A DNA stretch of 36,947 nucleotides from Lachnospiraceae bacterium (GTDB lineage Bacteria; Bacillota; Clostridia; Lachnospirales; Lachnospiraceae), in the NCBI GenBank assembly GCA_017508825.1, contig JAFWRC010000050.1, positions 1-36,947 of the forward strand. The letters run 5' to 3'. The notes under the pieces were generated by a model that worked only from the letters and a program-made list of their open reading frames with translations, searched no databases and was not told the origin of the DNA. The position numbers and the translations under genes were made by a program. Of this stretch, positions 1-8,073 are shown piece by piece. The number at the start of each line of letters is the position of its first letter. Positions within the stretch are counted from its first letter, which is position 1.

Positions 1-531
1 ACTACCAGAAATGTGGATGAAGAAAAACGGCGGGAAGAGTATCTGATCCGTATTTCCATGACCGATGAAATGACCAGGCTGTTCAACCGCAGATGTTATG
101 ACGAAGATCTTCGGGAAATCCGGGAGAGTAAACTTGCGGATGACGTTGTGTTATTCTCTGTTGATGTCAACGGTTTGAAGACGGTAAATGATACCAAGGG
201 ACACGCGGCCGGGGATGAGCTGATCAAGGGTGCGGCGGACTGTCTTGCTCTGTCTGTAGGAAAGAAGGGAAAGGTCTACCGTACCGGTGGCGATGAGTTT
301 ATGGCAGTAGTTCATACCGGTGATCCGGAAAGCCTGCGTAATGATATCAAGAATAAAGCGAAGGAATGGCATGGGATCTATACGGATGAGATCACAATGT
401 CCATAGGTTATGCGGCGCATAAAGAACACGACGGAGCCACGGTGGATGAACTGGAACATATTGCGGATGCAGATATGTATGCCGAGAAGGAAAAACATTA
501 TAAGGAACGCGGCATTGAGAGACGGCGATAG
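1..531 (+). CDS. GGDEF diguanylate cyclase, C-terminal part (5' truncated by window)
   Basis: The reading frame is open to the first base, so the gene begins upstream. A GTG at 13 is an in-frame start candidate but probably internal. What remains is a complete GGDEF domain, preceded by the usual charged signalling helix and the TDEMTRLFNRR entry motif. The active-site motif GGDEF is intact (about residues 92-96 counted from 13), as is the DVNGLKTVNDT-GH segment, so the domain should be able to make cyclic-di-GMP from two GTP. There is no RxxD inhibitory site at the usual position before GGDEF, so product inhibition through that site is not expected. The sensory N-terminus is not visible. The next gene starts 11 bp downstream and is probably co-transcribed. 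The domain call is safe; the input signal is unknown. Confidence 0.93.
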   Translation, partial: TTRNVDEEKRREEYLIRISMTDEMTRLFNRRCYDEDLREIRESKLADDVVLFSVDVNGLKTVNDTKGHAAGDELIKGAADCLALSVGKKGKVYRTGGDEFMAVVHTGDPESLRNDIKNKAKEWHGIYTDEITMSIGYAAHKEHDGATVDELEHIADADMYAEKEKHYKERGIERRR

Positions 532-542
532 GTTTTTACGAT

Positions 543-1358
543 ATGAAAATATATGAATTGAAATATTCCAATACCAATACTTATCTGATCGAAGGAAGCA
601 AAGGAAAACTGTTATTTGATACCGGGTGGGCCGGAACGTTTCCGTTGTTTTGTCAGAGCTGCGGCGCGATCCATATCCCGGTACAGGATATCGACTGTCT
701 TTTGATCTCGCATTTTCATCCGGATCATTGCGGGATCGCGCAGGAGATCGCGGATAAAGGTGCAACGATCATTGCGATGGATGTACAGAAAGATTATATT
801 CACAGTTCGGATGCAATCTTTGAAAAGGAAAAGAGAAACCGTTTCTTTCCGGTCAATGACAGTAAAGTGCGTTTTGTTAATTGCAAAGACAGCAGAGATT
901 TTCTGAAAGAGATCGGGATCGACGGAGAGATCATTCATACACCCGGGCACAGTGACGACAGTGTTTCGCTTATGCTGGACAGCGGAGAGTTGTTTGTGGG
1001 AGATCTGAATCCGTTGTATGAACTGGATCTCCATAAAGGAACACAGATCGGTGAGAGTTGGGATAAACTGTTAGCTTTGAATCCGAAAAAAGTGTATTAC
1101 GGTCATGCAAAAACAGCAATCCTTTCCGGGGAGAGTCGGGCAGCGGAGCAGAAGGATACAGCAGATTCCGCAGATGATAAATATGAACTGGTCTCTCAGA
1201 TCATGAAGTTTATTGATAAAGGCTATCCCTTGGAGAAGATACGGAAAAAGACGGGTGCGGATAATGTGTTCATCGAGGATGTTACGCGTATGTATCTGAC
1301 ACATCAGAATGTCGGAGTGCAGGGGATCCTGGACCGGATCGAGATCAAGGGAAGATAA
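543..1358 (+). CDS. MBL-fold metallo-hydrolase
   Basis: This 271-residue cytosolic protein is a metallo-beta-lactamase-fold hydrolase. The dinuclear metal site is complete: HFHPDH (H57, H59, D61, H62), H136 in HTPGHS, D154 in GDLNP, and H188 in YYGHAK. The fold covers about residues 1-195. The last 65 or so residues form an extra helical tail that includes EKIRKKTG, which looks like a small helix-turn-helix or helical cap. There is no signal peptide or membrane segment. The family covers glyoxalase II, lactonases, RNases and other hydrolases, and nothing here fixes the substrate. It lies 11 bp after the GGDEF gene and is probably in the same operon. A weak hairpin follows its stop codon. Confidence 0.9.
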   Translation: MKIYELKYSNTNTYLIEGSKGKLLFDTGWAGTFPLFCQSCGAIHIPVQDIDCLLISHFHPDHCGIAQEIADKGATIIAMDVQKDYIHSSDAIFEKEKRNRFFPVNDSKVRFVNCKDSRDFLKEIGIDGEIIHTPGHSDDSVSLMLDSGELFVGDLNPLYELDLHKGTQIGESWDKLLALNPKKVYYGHAKTAILSGESRAAEQKDTADSADDKYELVSQIMKFIDKGYPLEKIRKKTGADNVFIEDVTRMYLTHQNVGVQGILDRIEIKGR

Positions 1359-1364
1359 AAAATG

Positions 1365-1404
1365 TGGCTGCTGTGAGAAAAAACGCTCCGGCAGCCATTC
1401 TTAA
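1365..1404 (+). terminator. Weak hairpin after the MBL-fold gene, possible terminator
   Basis: A 7-bp perfect inverted repeat, TGGCTGC (1365-1371) and GCAGCCA (1391-1397), is separated by 19 nt and followed by a T-rich stretch. It starts 7 bp after the stop codon. The long loop and interrupted T tract make this a modest candidate. Confidence 0.4.
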
Positions 1405-1491
1405 TTTTCGGAAGTATACGGTCGATATACATATCAGCAACGGTTGCAGTTTATAAGAATTGAATAATACAGGATGATCATGGGCACAGGG

Positions 1492-1539
1492 TGATGGGAC
1501 AGACCGGATAGGGAGATCCTGTCGGCTTCATCATTTTTT
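1492..1539 (+). terminator. Terminator-like hairpin upstream of the EF-hand-like gene
   Basis: TGATG (1492-1496) pairs with CATCA (1529-1533), and an inner GACAG (1498-1502) pairs with CTGTC (1519-1523). Six T residues follow at 1534-1539. This is a Rho-independent shape placed 64 bp before the start at 1603. It could end upstream transcription or act as an attenuator in the leader of the next gene. I looked for a cyclic-di-GMP-I aptamer core in 1359-1600 and did not see one. Nothing else in this gap is recognisable. Confidence 0.4.
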
Positions 1540-1602
1540 CATGACGGGAGACGGAACGAACGGAAAAGAAAGGTGGTCATGAAATAAAAGAAGGAGGTCA
1601 AT

Positions 1603-2688
1603 ATGATCATCAAAAACAGTAATGTTTCGATGGACGCATCCCGGCGGTATCAGGTCAGAACGGAGCAGGGCAGTCAGACAGTATTCGGCTGGGGCCGGAA
1701 AATGCCGGAGGAGAGCGTAAGAGGAGCTTCTTTTCGGGATATGCTGAACGGACGGGCAAAACGAAGAGGTTTTGACAGCGGAATGATCGATGGTGACAGT
1801 ATGCATAGCAGCATAAAAAACCGCTCCGGTACCATTACCAGAACAACACAGCCTTCGCAGTCGGCAGAGACGGAATCTATCGAGCAGATACGACAGCAGA
1901 CACTGTACTATATCCTGCAGCGGCTGCACGCGATTTTTTACGGAGAGCAGGGGAAGGAACGATACCGTGGCAGAAGTATGGCGGTATCCGGTTATAATGC
2001 CGGCGGACAGGCAACCTTTTCCTATTCCGAGTATTATGCATATGAAGAGAGCGAAGATACACAGTTTCAAACGACGGGAAAAGTGGTCACGGCAGACGGC
2101 AGGGAGATTGATTTTAACGTTTCGCTGGAAATGAGCAGGCGGTTTTCGGAGTACTATGAGAAGACACATACCATAACAGCGGTACCGGTATCGTCTCTGT
2201 GTGATCCGCTCATTATTAATCTGGATGATAACATTGCGGAGGTATCGGATCAGAAGTTTCGTTTTGACCTGGATGCAGACGGAAAAGAGGATAGTATCTC
2301 GAGACTGTCTTCCGGCAGTGGTTTTCTGGCGCTGGATCAGAACGGAGACGGAATGATCAATGACGGAAATGAGTTATTCGGAACGAAGAGCGGTGATGGC
2401 TTTGCGGATCTTGTAAAGTATGATTCGGATGGAAACGGCTGGATCGATGAAGCAGATCCGGTCTTTGAAAAACTGAAGATCTGGGTGACAGATGCAGACG
2501 GTACGCAGAAATTGTATCGACTGAAAGAGAAAGGTGTCGGGGCCATCTGCCTGGAAAATGCATCTACGGATTTTGATCTGCGTTCCCTAAACGATAATTC
2601 TCTGAACGCACGCATCCGCAAAACCGGCGTATTTCTGTATGAGAACGGGAACGTCGGAACGGTACAACACGTTGATCTTGCAAAGTAA
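1603..2688 (+). CDS. Cytosolic protein with EF-hand-like calcium loops, function unknown
   Basis: The start is well supported by AGAAGGAGG 8 bp upstream. The 361-residue product has no signal peptide or membrane segment. Its C-terminal half carries three acidic loops of calcium-binding style: DLDADGKED at 222-230, DQNGDGMINDG at 245-255 and DSDGNGWIDE at 274-283. They sit in a GFLALDQNGDG...NELFG...GFADL...YDSDGNGWID...F..LKIW pattern that I recognise from uncharacterised bacterial proteins, often annotated as EF-hand or dockerin-like. The N-terminal 200 residues are polar with a short helical stretch (about 92-115) and match no family I know. It seems monocistronic and ends at a strong shared terminator. 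Calcium binding is inferred from the loops, and no enzymatic role is proposed. Confidence 0.8.
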   Translation: MIIKNSNVSMDASRRYQVRTEQGSQTVFGWGRKMPEESVRGASFRDMLNGRAKRRGFDSGMIDGDSMHSSIKNRSGTITRTTQPSQSAETESIEQIRQQTLYYILQRLHAIFYGEQGKERYRGRSMAVSGYNAGGQATFSYSEYYAYEESEDTQFQTTGKVVTADGREIDFNVSLEMSRRFSEYYEKTHTITAVPVSSLCDPLIINLDDNIAEVSDQKFRFDLDADGKEDSISRLSSGSGFLALDQNGDGMINDGNELFGTKSGDGFADLVKYDSDGNGWIDEADPVFEKLKIWVTDADGTQKLYRLKEKGVGAICLENASTDFDLRSLNDNSLNARIRKTGVFLYENGNVGTVQHVDLAK

Positions 2689-2706
2689 TGAAATATAGCC
2701 AAACGG

Positions 2707-2734
2707 AAAAAGCCGGGAAAACTCCCGGCTTTTT
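2707..2734. terminator. Strong bidirectional terminator between convergent genes
   Basis: A perfect 12-bp stem (2707-2718 with 2723-2734) closes a 4-nt AAAC loop. The core is GCCGGG/CCCGGC flanked by A5 and T5, so it works in both directions. It lies 18 bp after the EF-hand-like gene and 14 bp before the stop of the minus-strand chemoreceptor. Confidence 0.93.
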
Positions 2735-2747
2735 GAATGAGGTGCTT

Positions 2748-4895
2748 TTATTCCGTCTTAAAAGCAGCGATTTCCGATTTCAGTCCGCTCATATTCCGGT
2801 CGAGGGTTTCCGATACCCGGTTGAGGTTCTCCAGATTGTGTACCAGTTCATCGATCACTTCGTTCACCGCTGCGGTACCGGCGGCGCTGTCGTCAATGAT
2901 CTTCGACATATTCTTAACGGTATCGAGGGTTTCGCCGCGAAGCTTGTCTGCATGCTCCGTATTATTGACGGTAGCTTCCAGGGCGCGTACGACTTGGCCC
3001 ATCTGCTCTTTCATCTGCCGGAAGATCGCCACGACATCCTCGATGGCCTGTGTCTGGGCAGCTACCATTTCAACAGCTTTGTGGGCGGAAACTACGGTTT
3101 CCTGTGTGTGCTCGGTGATCCGTTCCACATTGTTCTGGATCTCTTTGGCGGCATCCTTGGACTGATCAGCAAGCTTGCGGATCTCTTCCGCTACGACACT
3201 GAAGCCGCGCCCTGCTTCTCCGGCTCTGGCAGATTCGATTGAAGCATTTAAGGATAACAGATTGGTCTGCCCTGCGATATCCGAAATGAGCGTTACGAAT
3301 CCGTTGATCTGTTCGGTCTCGGTCCGCAGATGCTCGATGCTGTTTCCTACTTCGGTTGTGATACTGTTGGTCTCATCTGCGCTTTCGCCCAGGAAGATGA
3401 CCTTATCCATACCTTCGGTGATCATCTGCTCGGTAGCATGCACCAGGCTCTCCACAGAATTTAAGGTATTGCCGATCTCCTTGATCTCATCGGACAGGAG
3501 ATTGGTGATATCCACGCAGTCGTTGGCATGAGACTGCTGTGTCTCCATACCGGAATTGATGACACCGACAACTTCTGAGATCTCCCGGGAACGGGAATCG
3601 ATCACTTCCGCCACATCTTTTACTTCGGAAGCGGATACTTCCAGCTCCTGTGTAGCGTTGTTTACCTGGGAGACCAGATGCTTGTTATTTGCGATCATAC
3701 GGTTGGCGGCATCGGCCAGATCCGTAAACTCATCTCTGCCGGAAGCTTTTACCTGTACGGTCAGATCTCCGTTTTCCACTTCACCGAGTGATCTGCCGAT
3801 CTGCTTCATATTGCGCTGTATGCCGTAAGCGATAAACAATCCGAATACACCGGCTGCGATGCTGGCAAGAATAACGAGTCCGATCGTCACGGTCTTGATC
3901 GATTCGGCCTGTGAGGTGACGATGTTCTTAGGGACAAGTGCGCAGAGAGTGCATCCGCACACATCGCTCTTGCTGTAAATGAACAGATAGGATTGTCCGA
4001 GATAACGGATCTCTTCCGAACCGCTCCGGTTCGTTTCTGCAGTTTCTTCCGGATTGGCACCATCTGTTTCGGCAGTATTTTCTGCTCCGGCAGCCGGGAT
4101 CTTGTTATAGAAATCCTGACCGAAGAATACCGGCTGTCCCGGAGTAAGCGCGGAGGCAGTGCCTTCGGGGATATTCTCAAAGATGACTTCCCGGCCGTTT
4201 TCCGTCACAAAACCGATGATCGAGCCCTTCCCGAGATCGATCTCCTTCAGGCTGTCTTCTATATAGGAAGTGAGAATGTCGGCAACGATCACGGCCGTTT
4301 TCTGTTCCGAATAGGTCTGGTAGGAGAGAATATACTCATCTGCCTTGATCCCCAGATGGGAATCCAGTATCTCGTGGGAATCTACCCAGGGTTTGAGGCG
4401 TTTGCCTTCCATCGGAGCGGCGGCAACATAGTCGGCAAAATTACCGTAGGTGAGATTTCCGGAACCCTGCGGTACGGTTGTGAGAAGCTGCAGCTCGGCA
4501 GGAGTATCGATCGTGATGTTTGCGATACTCGGATTGCTCTTCTGGATCGTCATCAGGCTGGTTCTGGTCTTCTTTAAAACATCAGCGGTTGTCGCCGCAT
4601 CGGATAAGCCCAGGAAATAGGAACCGAGATCTTTATCGTAAGCATAGGAATAGGCCTGCTGTGCGATAAAACTGTTGTTCAGGTCGATCTTTTCCATTAC
4701 CATATAGATCGTCTGCCCGGTGGATTCCGTAAACTTATCCTGTAAGCCGTCCGAAGCTTTGTTATACGCTACGGTGCCGACGATGATCATAAAAATGATC
4801 GGGATCAGGAAGCATAAGATGATCTTGTTTCGGATGGAATAAAGCATACTCTGAACGCAGCTCTTTGAAGATGGTGTACTCTTTTTTGAACTCAT
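2748..4895 (-). CDS. Methyl-accepting chemotaxis protein
   Basis: This is a transmembrane chemoreceptor of 715 residues when started at the ATG at 4893-4895. That start has AAAGGGGG 7 bp upstream, which makes it better than the alternative ten codons earlier. Order of parts: short cytoplasmic tail, first membrane helix (about 23-44, [16 protein letters not shown]), a long extracellular sensor region with a Cache-like look, a polar insert rich in E, T and G, a second membrane helix ([18 protein letters not shown]), a HAMP linker ([13 protein letters not shown]), and a long helical signalling domain. The signalling hairpin tip is conserved ([21 protein letters not shown]), so coupling to CheA/CheW is expected. 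The ligand is unknown. It has its own minus-strand promoter, back to back with that of the MATE gene. Confidence 0.95.
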   Translation of the reverse strand: MSSKKSTPSSKSCVQSMLYSIRNKIILCFLIPIIFMIIVGTVAYNKASDGLQDKFTESTGQTIYMVMEKIDLNNSFIAQQAYSYAYDKDLGSYFLGLSDAATTADVLKKTRTSLMTIQKSNPSIANITIDTPAELQLLTTVPQGSGNLTYGNFADYVAAAPMEGKRLKPWVDSHEILDSHLGIKADEYILSYQTYSEQKTAVIVADILTSYIEDSLKEIDLGKGSIIGFVTENGREVIFENIPEGTASALTPGQPVFFGQDFYNKIPAAGAENTAETDGANPEETAETNRSGSEEIRYLGQSYLFIYSKSDVCGCTLCALVPKNIVTSQAESIKTVTIGLVILASIAAGVFGLFIAYGIQRNMKQIGRSLGEVENGDLTVQVKASGRDEFTDLADAANRMIANNKHLVSQVNNATQELEVSASEVKDVAEVIDSRSREISEVVGVINSGMETQQSHANDCVDITNLLSDEIKEIGNTLNSVESLVHATEQMITEGMDKVIFLGESADETNSITTEVGNSIEHLRTETEQINGFVTLISDIAGQTNLLSLNASIESARAGEAGRGFSVVAEEIRKLADQSKDAAKEIQNNVERITEHTQETVVSAHKAVEMVAAQTQAIEDVVAIFRQMKEQMGQVVRALEATVNNTEHADKLRGETLDTVKNMSKIIDDSAAGTAAVNEVIDELVHNLENLNRVSETLDRNMSGLKSEIAAFKTE

Positions 4896-4944
4896 ATTGC
4901 ATCCCCCTTTGCGAAATAAAGGCAAAACACAACACCTTTATAAA

Positions 4945-4973
4945 ATTTTAACAGTTAAACGAAATCCGGTCAA
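4945..4973 (-). promoter_or_regulatory. Sigma-A-type promoter for the chemoreceptor gene
   Basis: Read on the minus strand: TTGACC (-35, plus-strand 4968-4973), a 17-bp spacer and TAAAAT (-10, plus-strand 4945-4950). The start codon is about 50 bp further on. The -35 box falls inside the left arm of the CCGGTCA inverted repeat. Confidence 0.7.
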
Positions 4974-4992
4974 ATGAATTGTTTGTGACCGG
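4966..4992. promoter_or_regulatory. Inverted repeat between divergent promoters, candidate operator
   Basis: Perfect 7-bp arms CCGGTCA (4966-4972) and TGACCGG (4986-4992) are separated by 13 bp. The site overlaps the chemoreceptor -35 box and ends 12 bp before the MATE -35 box. A dimeric regulator bound here could control both genes. No regulator gene lies next to it, so its binder is unknown. Confidence 0.45.
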
Positions 4993-5003
4993 TTTATCAA
5001 TTT

Positions 5004-5032
5004 TTGACAAAGGGATTGGAATTTGGTAGAAT
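5004..5032 (+). promoter_or_regulatory. Near-consensus sigma-A promoter of the MATE gene
   Basis: TTGACA (5004-5009), a 17-bp spacer and TAGAAT (5027-5032). Transcription should begin near 5039-5040, which coincides with the ATG at 5040. The TTG at 5004 that would lengthen the reading frame is therefore part of the -35 box, not a start codon. Confidence 0.85.
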
Positions 5033-5039
5033 GCCCCTT

Positions 5040-6434
5040 ATGACTGCAAAAATCAAGAAAAGTAAATATATCGGTGATAAGGCCTTTTATAAAATGGTGC
5101 TGACCATTGCAGTTCCGATCATGGTACAGAACGGGATCTCGAATTTTGTGAGCCTGCTGGACAATCTGATGATCGGACAGGTGGGGACCAATGCGCTTTC
5201 CGGTGTGGCGATCGCAAACCAGCTGATGTTCGTGTTTTTCCTGCTGATCTTTGGCGCAACGGCAGGCGTTGGGATATTTACTGCACAGTATCATGGGCTG
5301 GGCGATGTAAAAGGTGTGCGGGAAACATTCCGGTTCAAGTTGATGGCGAATACGGTATTATGCCTGATCAGTATCCTGGTCTTTTATCTTTATTCGGAGC
5401 AGCTGATCTGTCAGTTTTTAAAGGGGGAAGGCGCGCCGGAAGATGCTGCGGAGACGCTGCAGATCGGGCTGCAGTATATGCGCATTATGCTGATCGGGCT
5501 GCTCCCGGTCGGATTGTGCCAGGCGTATTCCGGTACACTGCGTGATACGGGGCAGACCAGGGTGCCGATGATCGCGTCGATTGCTGCGATCCTGGTCAAT
5601 CTGGCAGGAAATGCTCTCCTGATCTACGGCCTGTATGGGTTGCCGGCTCTGGGAGCAGCCGGGGCGGCGATCGCTACGGTGATCTCCCGTTTTGTAGAGC
5701 TTGGGGTGCTGGTGGTATATACATCGACACATAAGAAGGAGCATCCGTTCATTGAGGGAGCTTTCCGGCATTTTTCCGTATCCCTGCGTATGGTGAAAAA
5801 ATATGTGCTGAAATCGCTGCCGTTGATGCTCAACGAAACGCTTTGGGCTCTGGGCAATACCATGATGACGCAGAGCTATTCCTACCGCAGTCTGGATGCG
5901 GTGGCGGCATTAAACATCCAGTCTACGATCTGGAACCTGCTGGGTGTGGCATTTCTGGCGATGGGAGAAGCCGTGGGGATCGTGGTCGGACAGATCCTTG
6001 GCAGCGGTGAAATTGAAAAGGCAAGGGATCATGCGCGAAAGATGATCGCGTTTACAATATTCTGCGGCCTGATCTTTGGGGCAGGAATGCTGGTGGTGGC
6101 ACCGTTCTTCCCGATGCTGTATAAGACCACGGATGCGATACGGCAGATGGCTTCGAGTTTTATCTTTGTTACGGGTATTTTTATGCCTTTTGTTGCCTGT
6201 ATGCATGCATCTTACTTTACGATCCGTTCCGGCGGTAATACCGTGATCACGCTGCTTTTTGACAGTTGTTTTATGTGGGCAGTCTCGGTACCGACGGCAT
6301 ATGTGCTGAGTCGTCATACGCAGATGACGGTGCTGCAGATGCTCTTCATTATCCAGGTGCTGGACCTGATCAAGTGCGTTGTGGGTGTTGCGATGGTCCG
6401 CAGCGGGATCTGGGCCAGAAATATCGTAAAATAA
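5040..6434 (+). CDS. MATE-family efflux transporter, probably leaderless mRNA
   Basis: This is a multidrug and toxin extrusion carrier of 464 residues with about twelve membrane helices in two six-helix bundles. Such proteins export organic cations or other small molecules in exchange for Na+ or H+. The first bundle opens with FYKMVLTIAVPIMVQNGISN and DNLMIGQVG, the second with SLPLMLNETLWALGNTMM, the usual duplicated pattern. The chosen ATG gives the normal N-terminal length of about 18 residues before the first helix. No Shine-Dalgarno sequence precedes it, and the -10 box ends only 8 bp upstream, so translation is probably leaderless. The next in-frame ATG (5094) would cut into the first helix region. 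A strong terminator follows. The substrate is unknown. Confidence 0.9.
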   Translation: MTAKIKKSKYIGDKAFYKMVLTIAVPIMVQNGISNFVSLLDNLMIGQVGTNALSGVAIANQLMFVFFLLIFGATAGVGIFTAQYHGLGDVKGVRETFRFKLMANTVLCLISILVFYLYSEQLICQFLKGEGAPEDAAETLQIGLQYMRIMLIGLLPVGLCQAYSGTLRDTGQTRVPMIASIAAILVNLAGNALLIYGLYGLPALGAAGAAIATVISRFVELGVLVVYTSTHKKEHPFIEGAFRHFSVSLRMVKKYVLKSLPLMLNETLWALGNTMMTQSYSYRSLDAVAALNIQSTIWNLLGVAFLAMGEAVGIVVGQILGSGEIEKARDHARKMIAFTIFCGLIFGAGMLVVAPFFPMLYKTTDAIRQMASSFIFVTGIFMPFVACMHASYFTIRSGGNTVITLLFDSCFMWAVSVPTAYVLSRHTQMTVLQMLFIIQVLDLIKCVVGVAMVRSGIWARNIVK

Positions 6435-6451
6435 ATCTTCAGAACTGTTAT

Positions 6452-6487
6452 AAAAACGGCCGGCCATATGGTGACAGGCCGTTTTTT
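6452..6487. terminator. Rho-independent terminator after the MATE gene
   Basis: AAAAACGGCC (6452-6461) pairs with GGCCGTTTTT (6477-6486), followed by another T. The loop is 15 nt and contains a further palindrome (GGCCATATGG). A possible weak promoter for the next gene (GTGACA at 6471, 18 bp, TATATT at 6495) overlaps its right half. Confidence 0.85.
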
Positions 6488-6535
6488 GTGCTATTATATT
6501 GACCAAAGGCGTTTGATCAGGAAAGGGGTAAGGCG

Positions 6536-8068
6536 ATGAATGTATGTTTGTTGAATGATTCTTTTCCGCCGGTACTGGACGGCGTGGCAAATGTAGTGAT
6601 GAATTACGGACGGATCATGAAAGAGGATCTGGGGGCGAATGTGGTCGTGGGAACGCCGAAATACCCGAATGCGGATTACAGCGGCTATCCGTATGACGTG
6701 ATCGCATATCCGAGCATGAATACGGCGAAGCTCGCCAACGGATATCGTATGGGGAATCCGCTGGCAATGCGGGAAGTGGAGCAGATGACAAAATTTGATC
6801 CGGATATCATTCATTCACATTGTCCGGCAGCGTCCACATATATGGCCCGTGTTTTGCAAAGAGAGGTAAAATCCCATTATACACCGATCGTTTTTACCTA
6901 CCATACCAAATTTGATGAAGATATCGCAAAGGCTCTGGGAAACGAACTCCTGGAGAGAGAAACCATCAAGGTTATGGTGAATAACATCTCTGCGTGTGAT
7001 GAAATATGGGTTGTTTCCGAGGGGGCCGGAAAGAATCTGAATAAATTGGCAAAAATGGTAAAGCTGCCGGAATTTGAATGCAGGGTCATGCCAAACGGTG
7101 TAGACTTCCCGAAGGGAAAAGTGGATGCGGATAAAGTGAGGGAAGTGACCGGAAAATACGATCTGCCGGAAGGAGTACCGGTATTTCTGTTTGTCGGCAG
7201 ACTGATGAAGTATAAGGGGCTTCCGCTGATCATAGATGCTCTGCGCGGATTGTCTGCCTACGGGATCGACTATCGTATGATCTTTATCGGAGGCGGCGTG
7301 GATGCGGAGGAGATGCAGACGAGAGTCCGGGATTACGGCATCGCATTGGATATTGTCGGTGAGGATAAGGTGATCACGCATGTGGAGGGCCGGGATGACT
7401 TTGTCGGTAAAGTGATCTTTACGGGACCGGAGCATGACAGAGAAAATCTGCGCGCCTGGAATACCAGGGCAGATCTGTTCCTGTTCCCGTCGGTATATGA
7501 TACAAACGGCATTGTGGTACGTGAGGCGGCGGCCTGCGGACTCGGAAGTGTTCTGATCGCCGATTCCTGTGCGGCGGAGGGGATCACACACGACCGGAAC
7601 GGATTTGTGATCGATGAAAGTCCTTCGGCGATGGCGTTGCTGCTGGCGGATCTGGCAAAGCATCCGGAGCATATGAAAGATGTGGGGGATCATGCGATGG
7701 AGGAGATCTATATCTCCTGGGATGAAAGTACGCGAATGGCGTATCGCCGTTACGAAGAGATCATCGGAATGGTGCAGGACGGAACTATGGAACGCCGGAA
7801 GAAACAGGGGGCGGACTATCTTTTGGGAGCTGCGTCCAATCTGGCAAAAGTATTTAATATACCCTATGACCTCTATGAAGGGGTGAAGGATAACTATCAC
7901 GAATTGAAAGATGATATGGTGGACAGCTTAAAAGAGATCAAGGACAGCATGGAAGACGGTGTACGCCAGATGCTCGGCAAAAAGGAAAATGAAGACATTA
8001 TAGATGATTTTCCGGTAGATGATACGGACGAAAAACAGGAAGACCATAACGATACGGACGAGGATTGA
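6536..8068 (+). CDS. GT4-type glycosyltransferase
   Basis: This 510-residue cytosolic or peripheral enzyme has the GT-B fold of family 4 retaining glycosyltransferases. The N-terminal acceptor lobe shows NDSFPPVLDGVANVV (7-21) and IIHSHCP (91-97). FTYHTKFDED (120-129) resembles the region seen in diacylglycerol glucosyltransferases. The nucleotide-sugar lobe shows FVGRLMKYKG (219-228) and DTNGIVVREAAACG (322-335). The usual E-x7-E motif is D322-x7-E330 here, a conservative change at the first acid. The last 80 residues are a helical then strongly acidic tail (IIDDFPVDDTDE...), not part of the catalytic fold. AGGAAAGGGGTAAGG supplies the ribosome site. The glucosidase gene follows after 5 bp, so glucan or glycolipid metabolism is plausible, but donor and acceptor are unknown. 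Confidence 0.85.
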   Translation: MNVCLLNDSFPPVLDGVANVVMNYGRIMKEDLGANVVVGTPKYPNADYSGYPYDVIAYPSMNTAKLANGYRMGNPLAMREVEQMTKFDPDIIHSHCPAASTYMARVLQREVKSHYTPIVFTYHTKFDEDIAKALGNELLERETIKVMVNNISACDEIWVVSEGAGKNLNKLAKMVKLPEFECRVMPNGVDFPKGKVDADKVREVTGKYDLPEGVPVFLFVGRLMKYKGLPLIIDALRGLSAYGIDYRMIFIGGGVDAEEMQTRVRDYGIALDIVGEDKVITHVEGRDDFVGKVIFTGPEHDRENLRAWNTRADLFLFPSVYDTNGIVVREAAACGLGSVLIADSCAAEGITHDRNGFVIDESPSAMALLLADLAKHPEHMKDVGDHAMEEIYISWDESTRMAYRRYEEIIGMVQDGTMERRKKQGADYLLGAASNLAKVFNIPYDLYEGVKDNYHELKDDMVDSLKEIKDSMEDGVRQMLGKKENEDIIDDFPVDDTDEKQEDHNDTDED

Positions 8069-8073
8069 GAAGT

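Noticed and set aside
1359-1602. Cyclic-di-GMP riboswitch in the leader before the EF-hand-like gene
   Set aside because: Hairpins are present, but I could not find the conserved core of the class I aptamer or a convincing class II pattern.
5004-5039. TTG at 5004 as start of the MATE gene
   Set aside because: It is the first base triplet of a near-perfect -35 box and would add residues encoded by the promoter.
6815-7900. Long minus-strand open frame of 361 codons opposite the glycosyltransferase gene
   Set aside because: It is antisense to a gene with clear family motifs, has no ribosome site and its product is rich in H, R and I without any recognisable domain.
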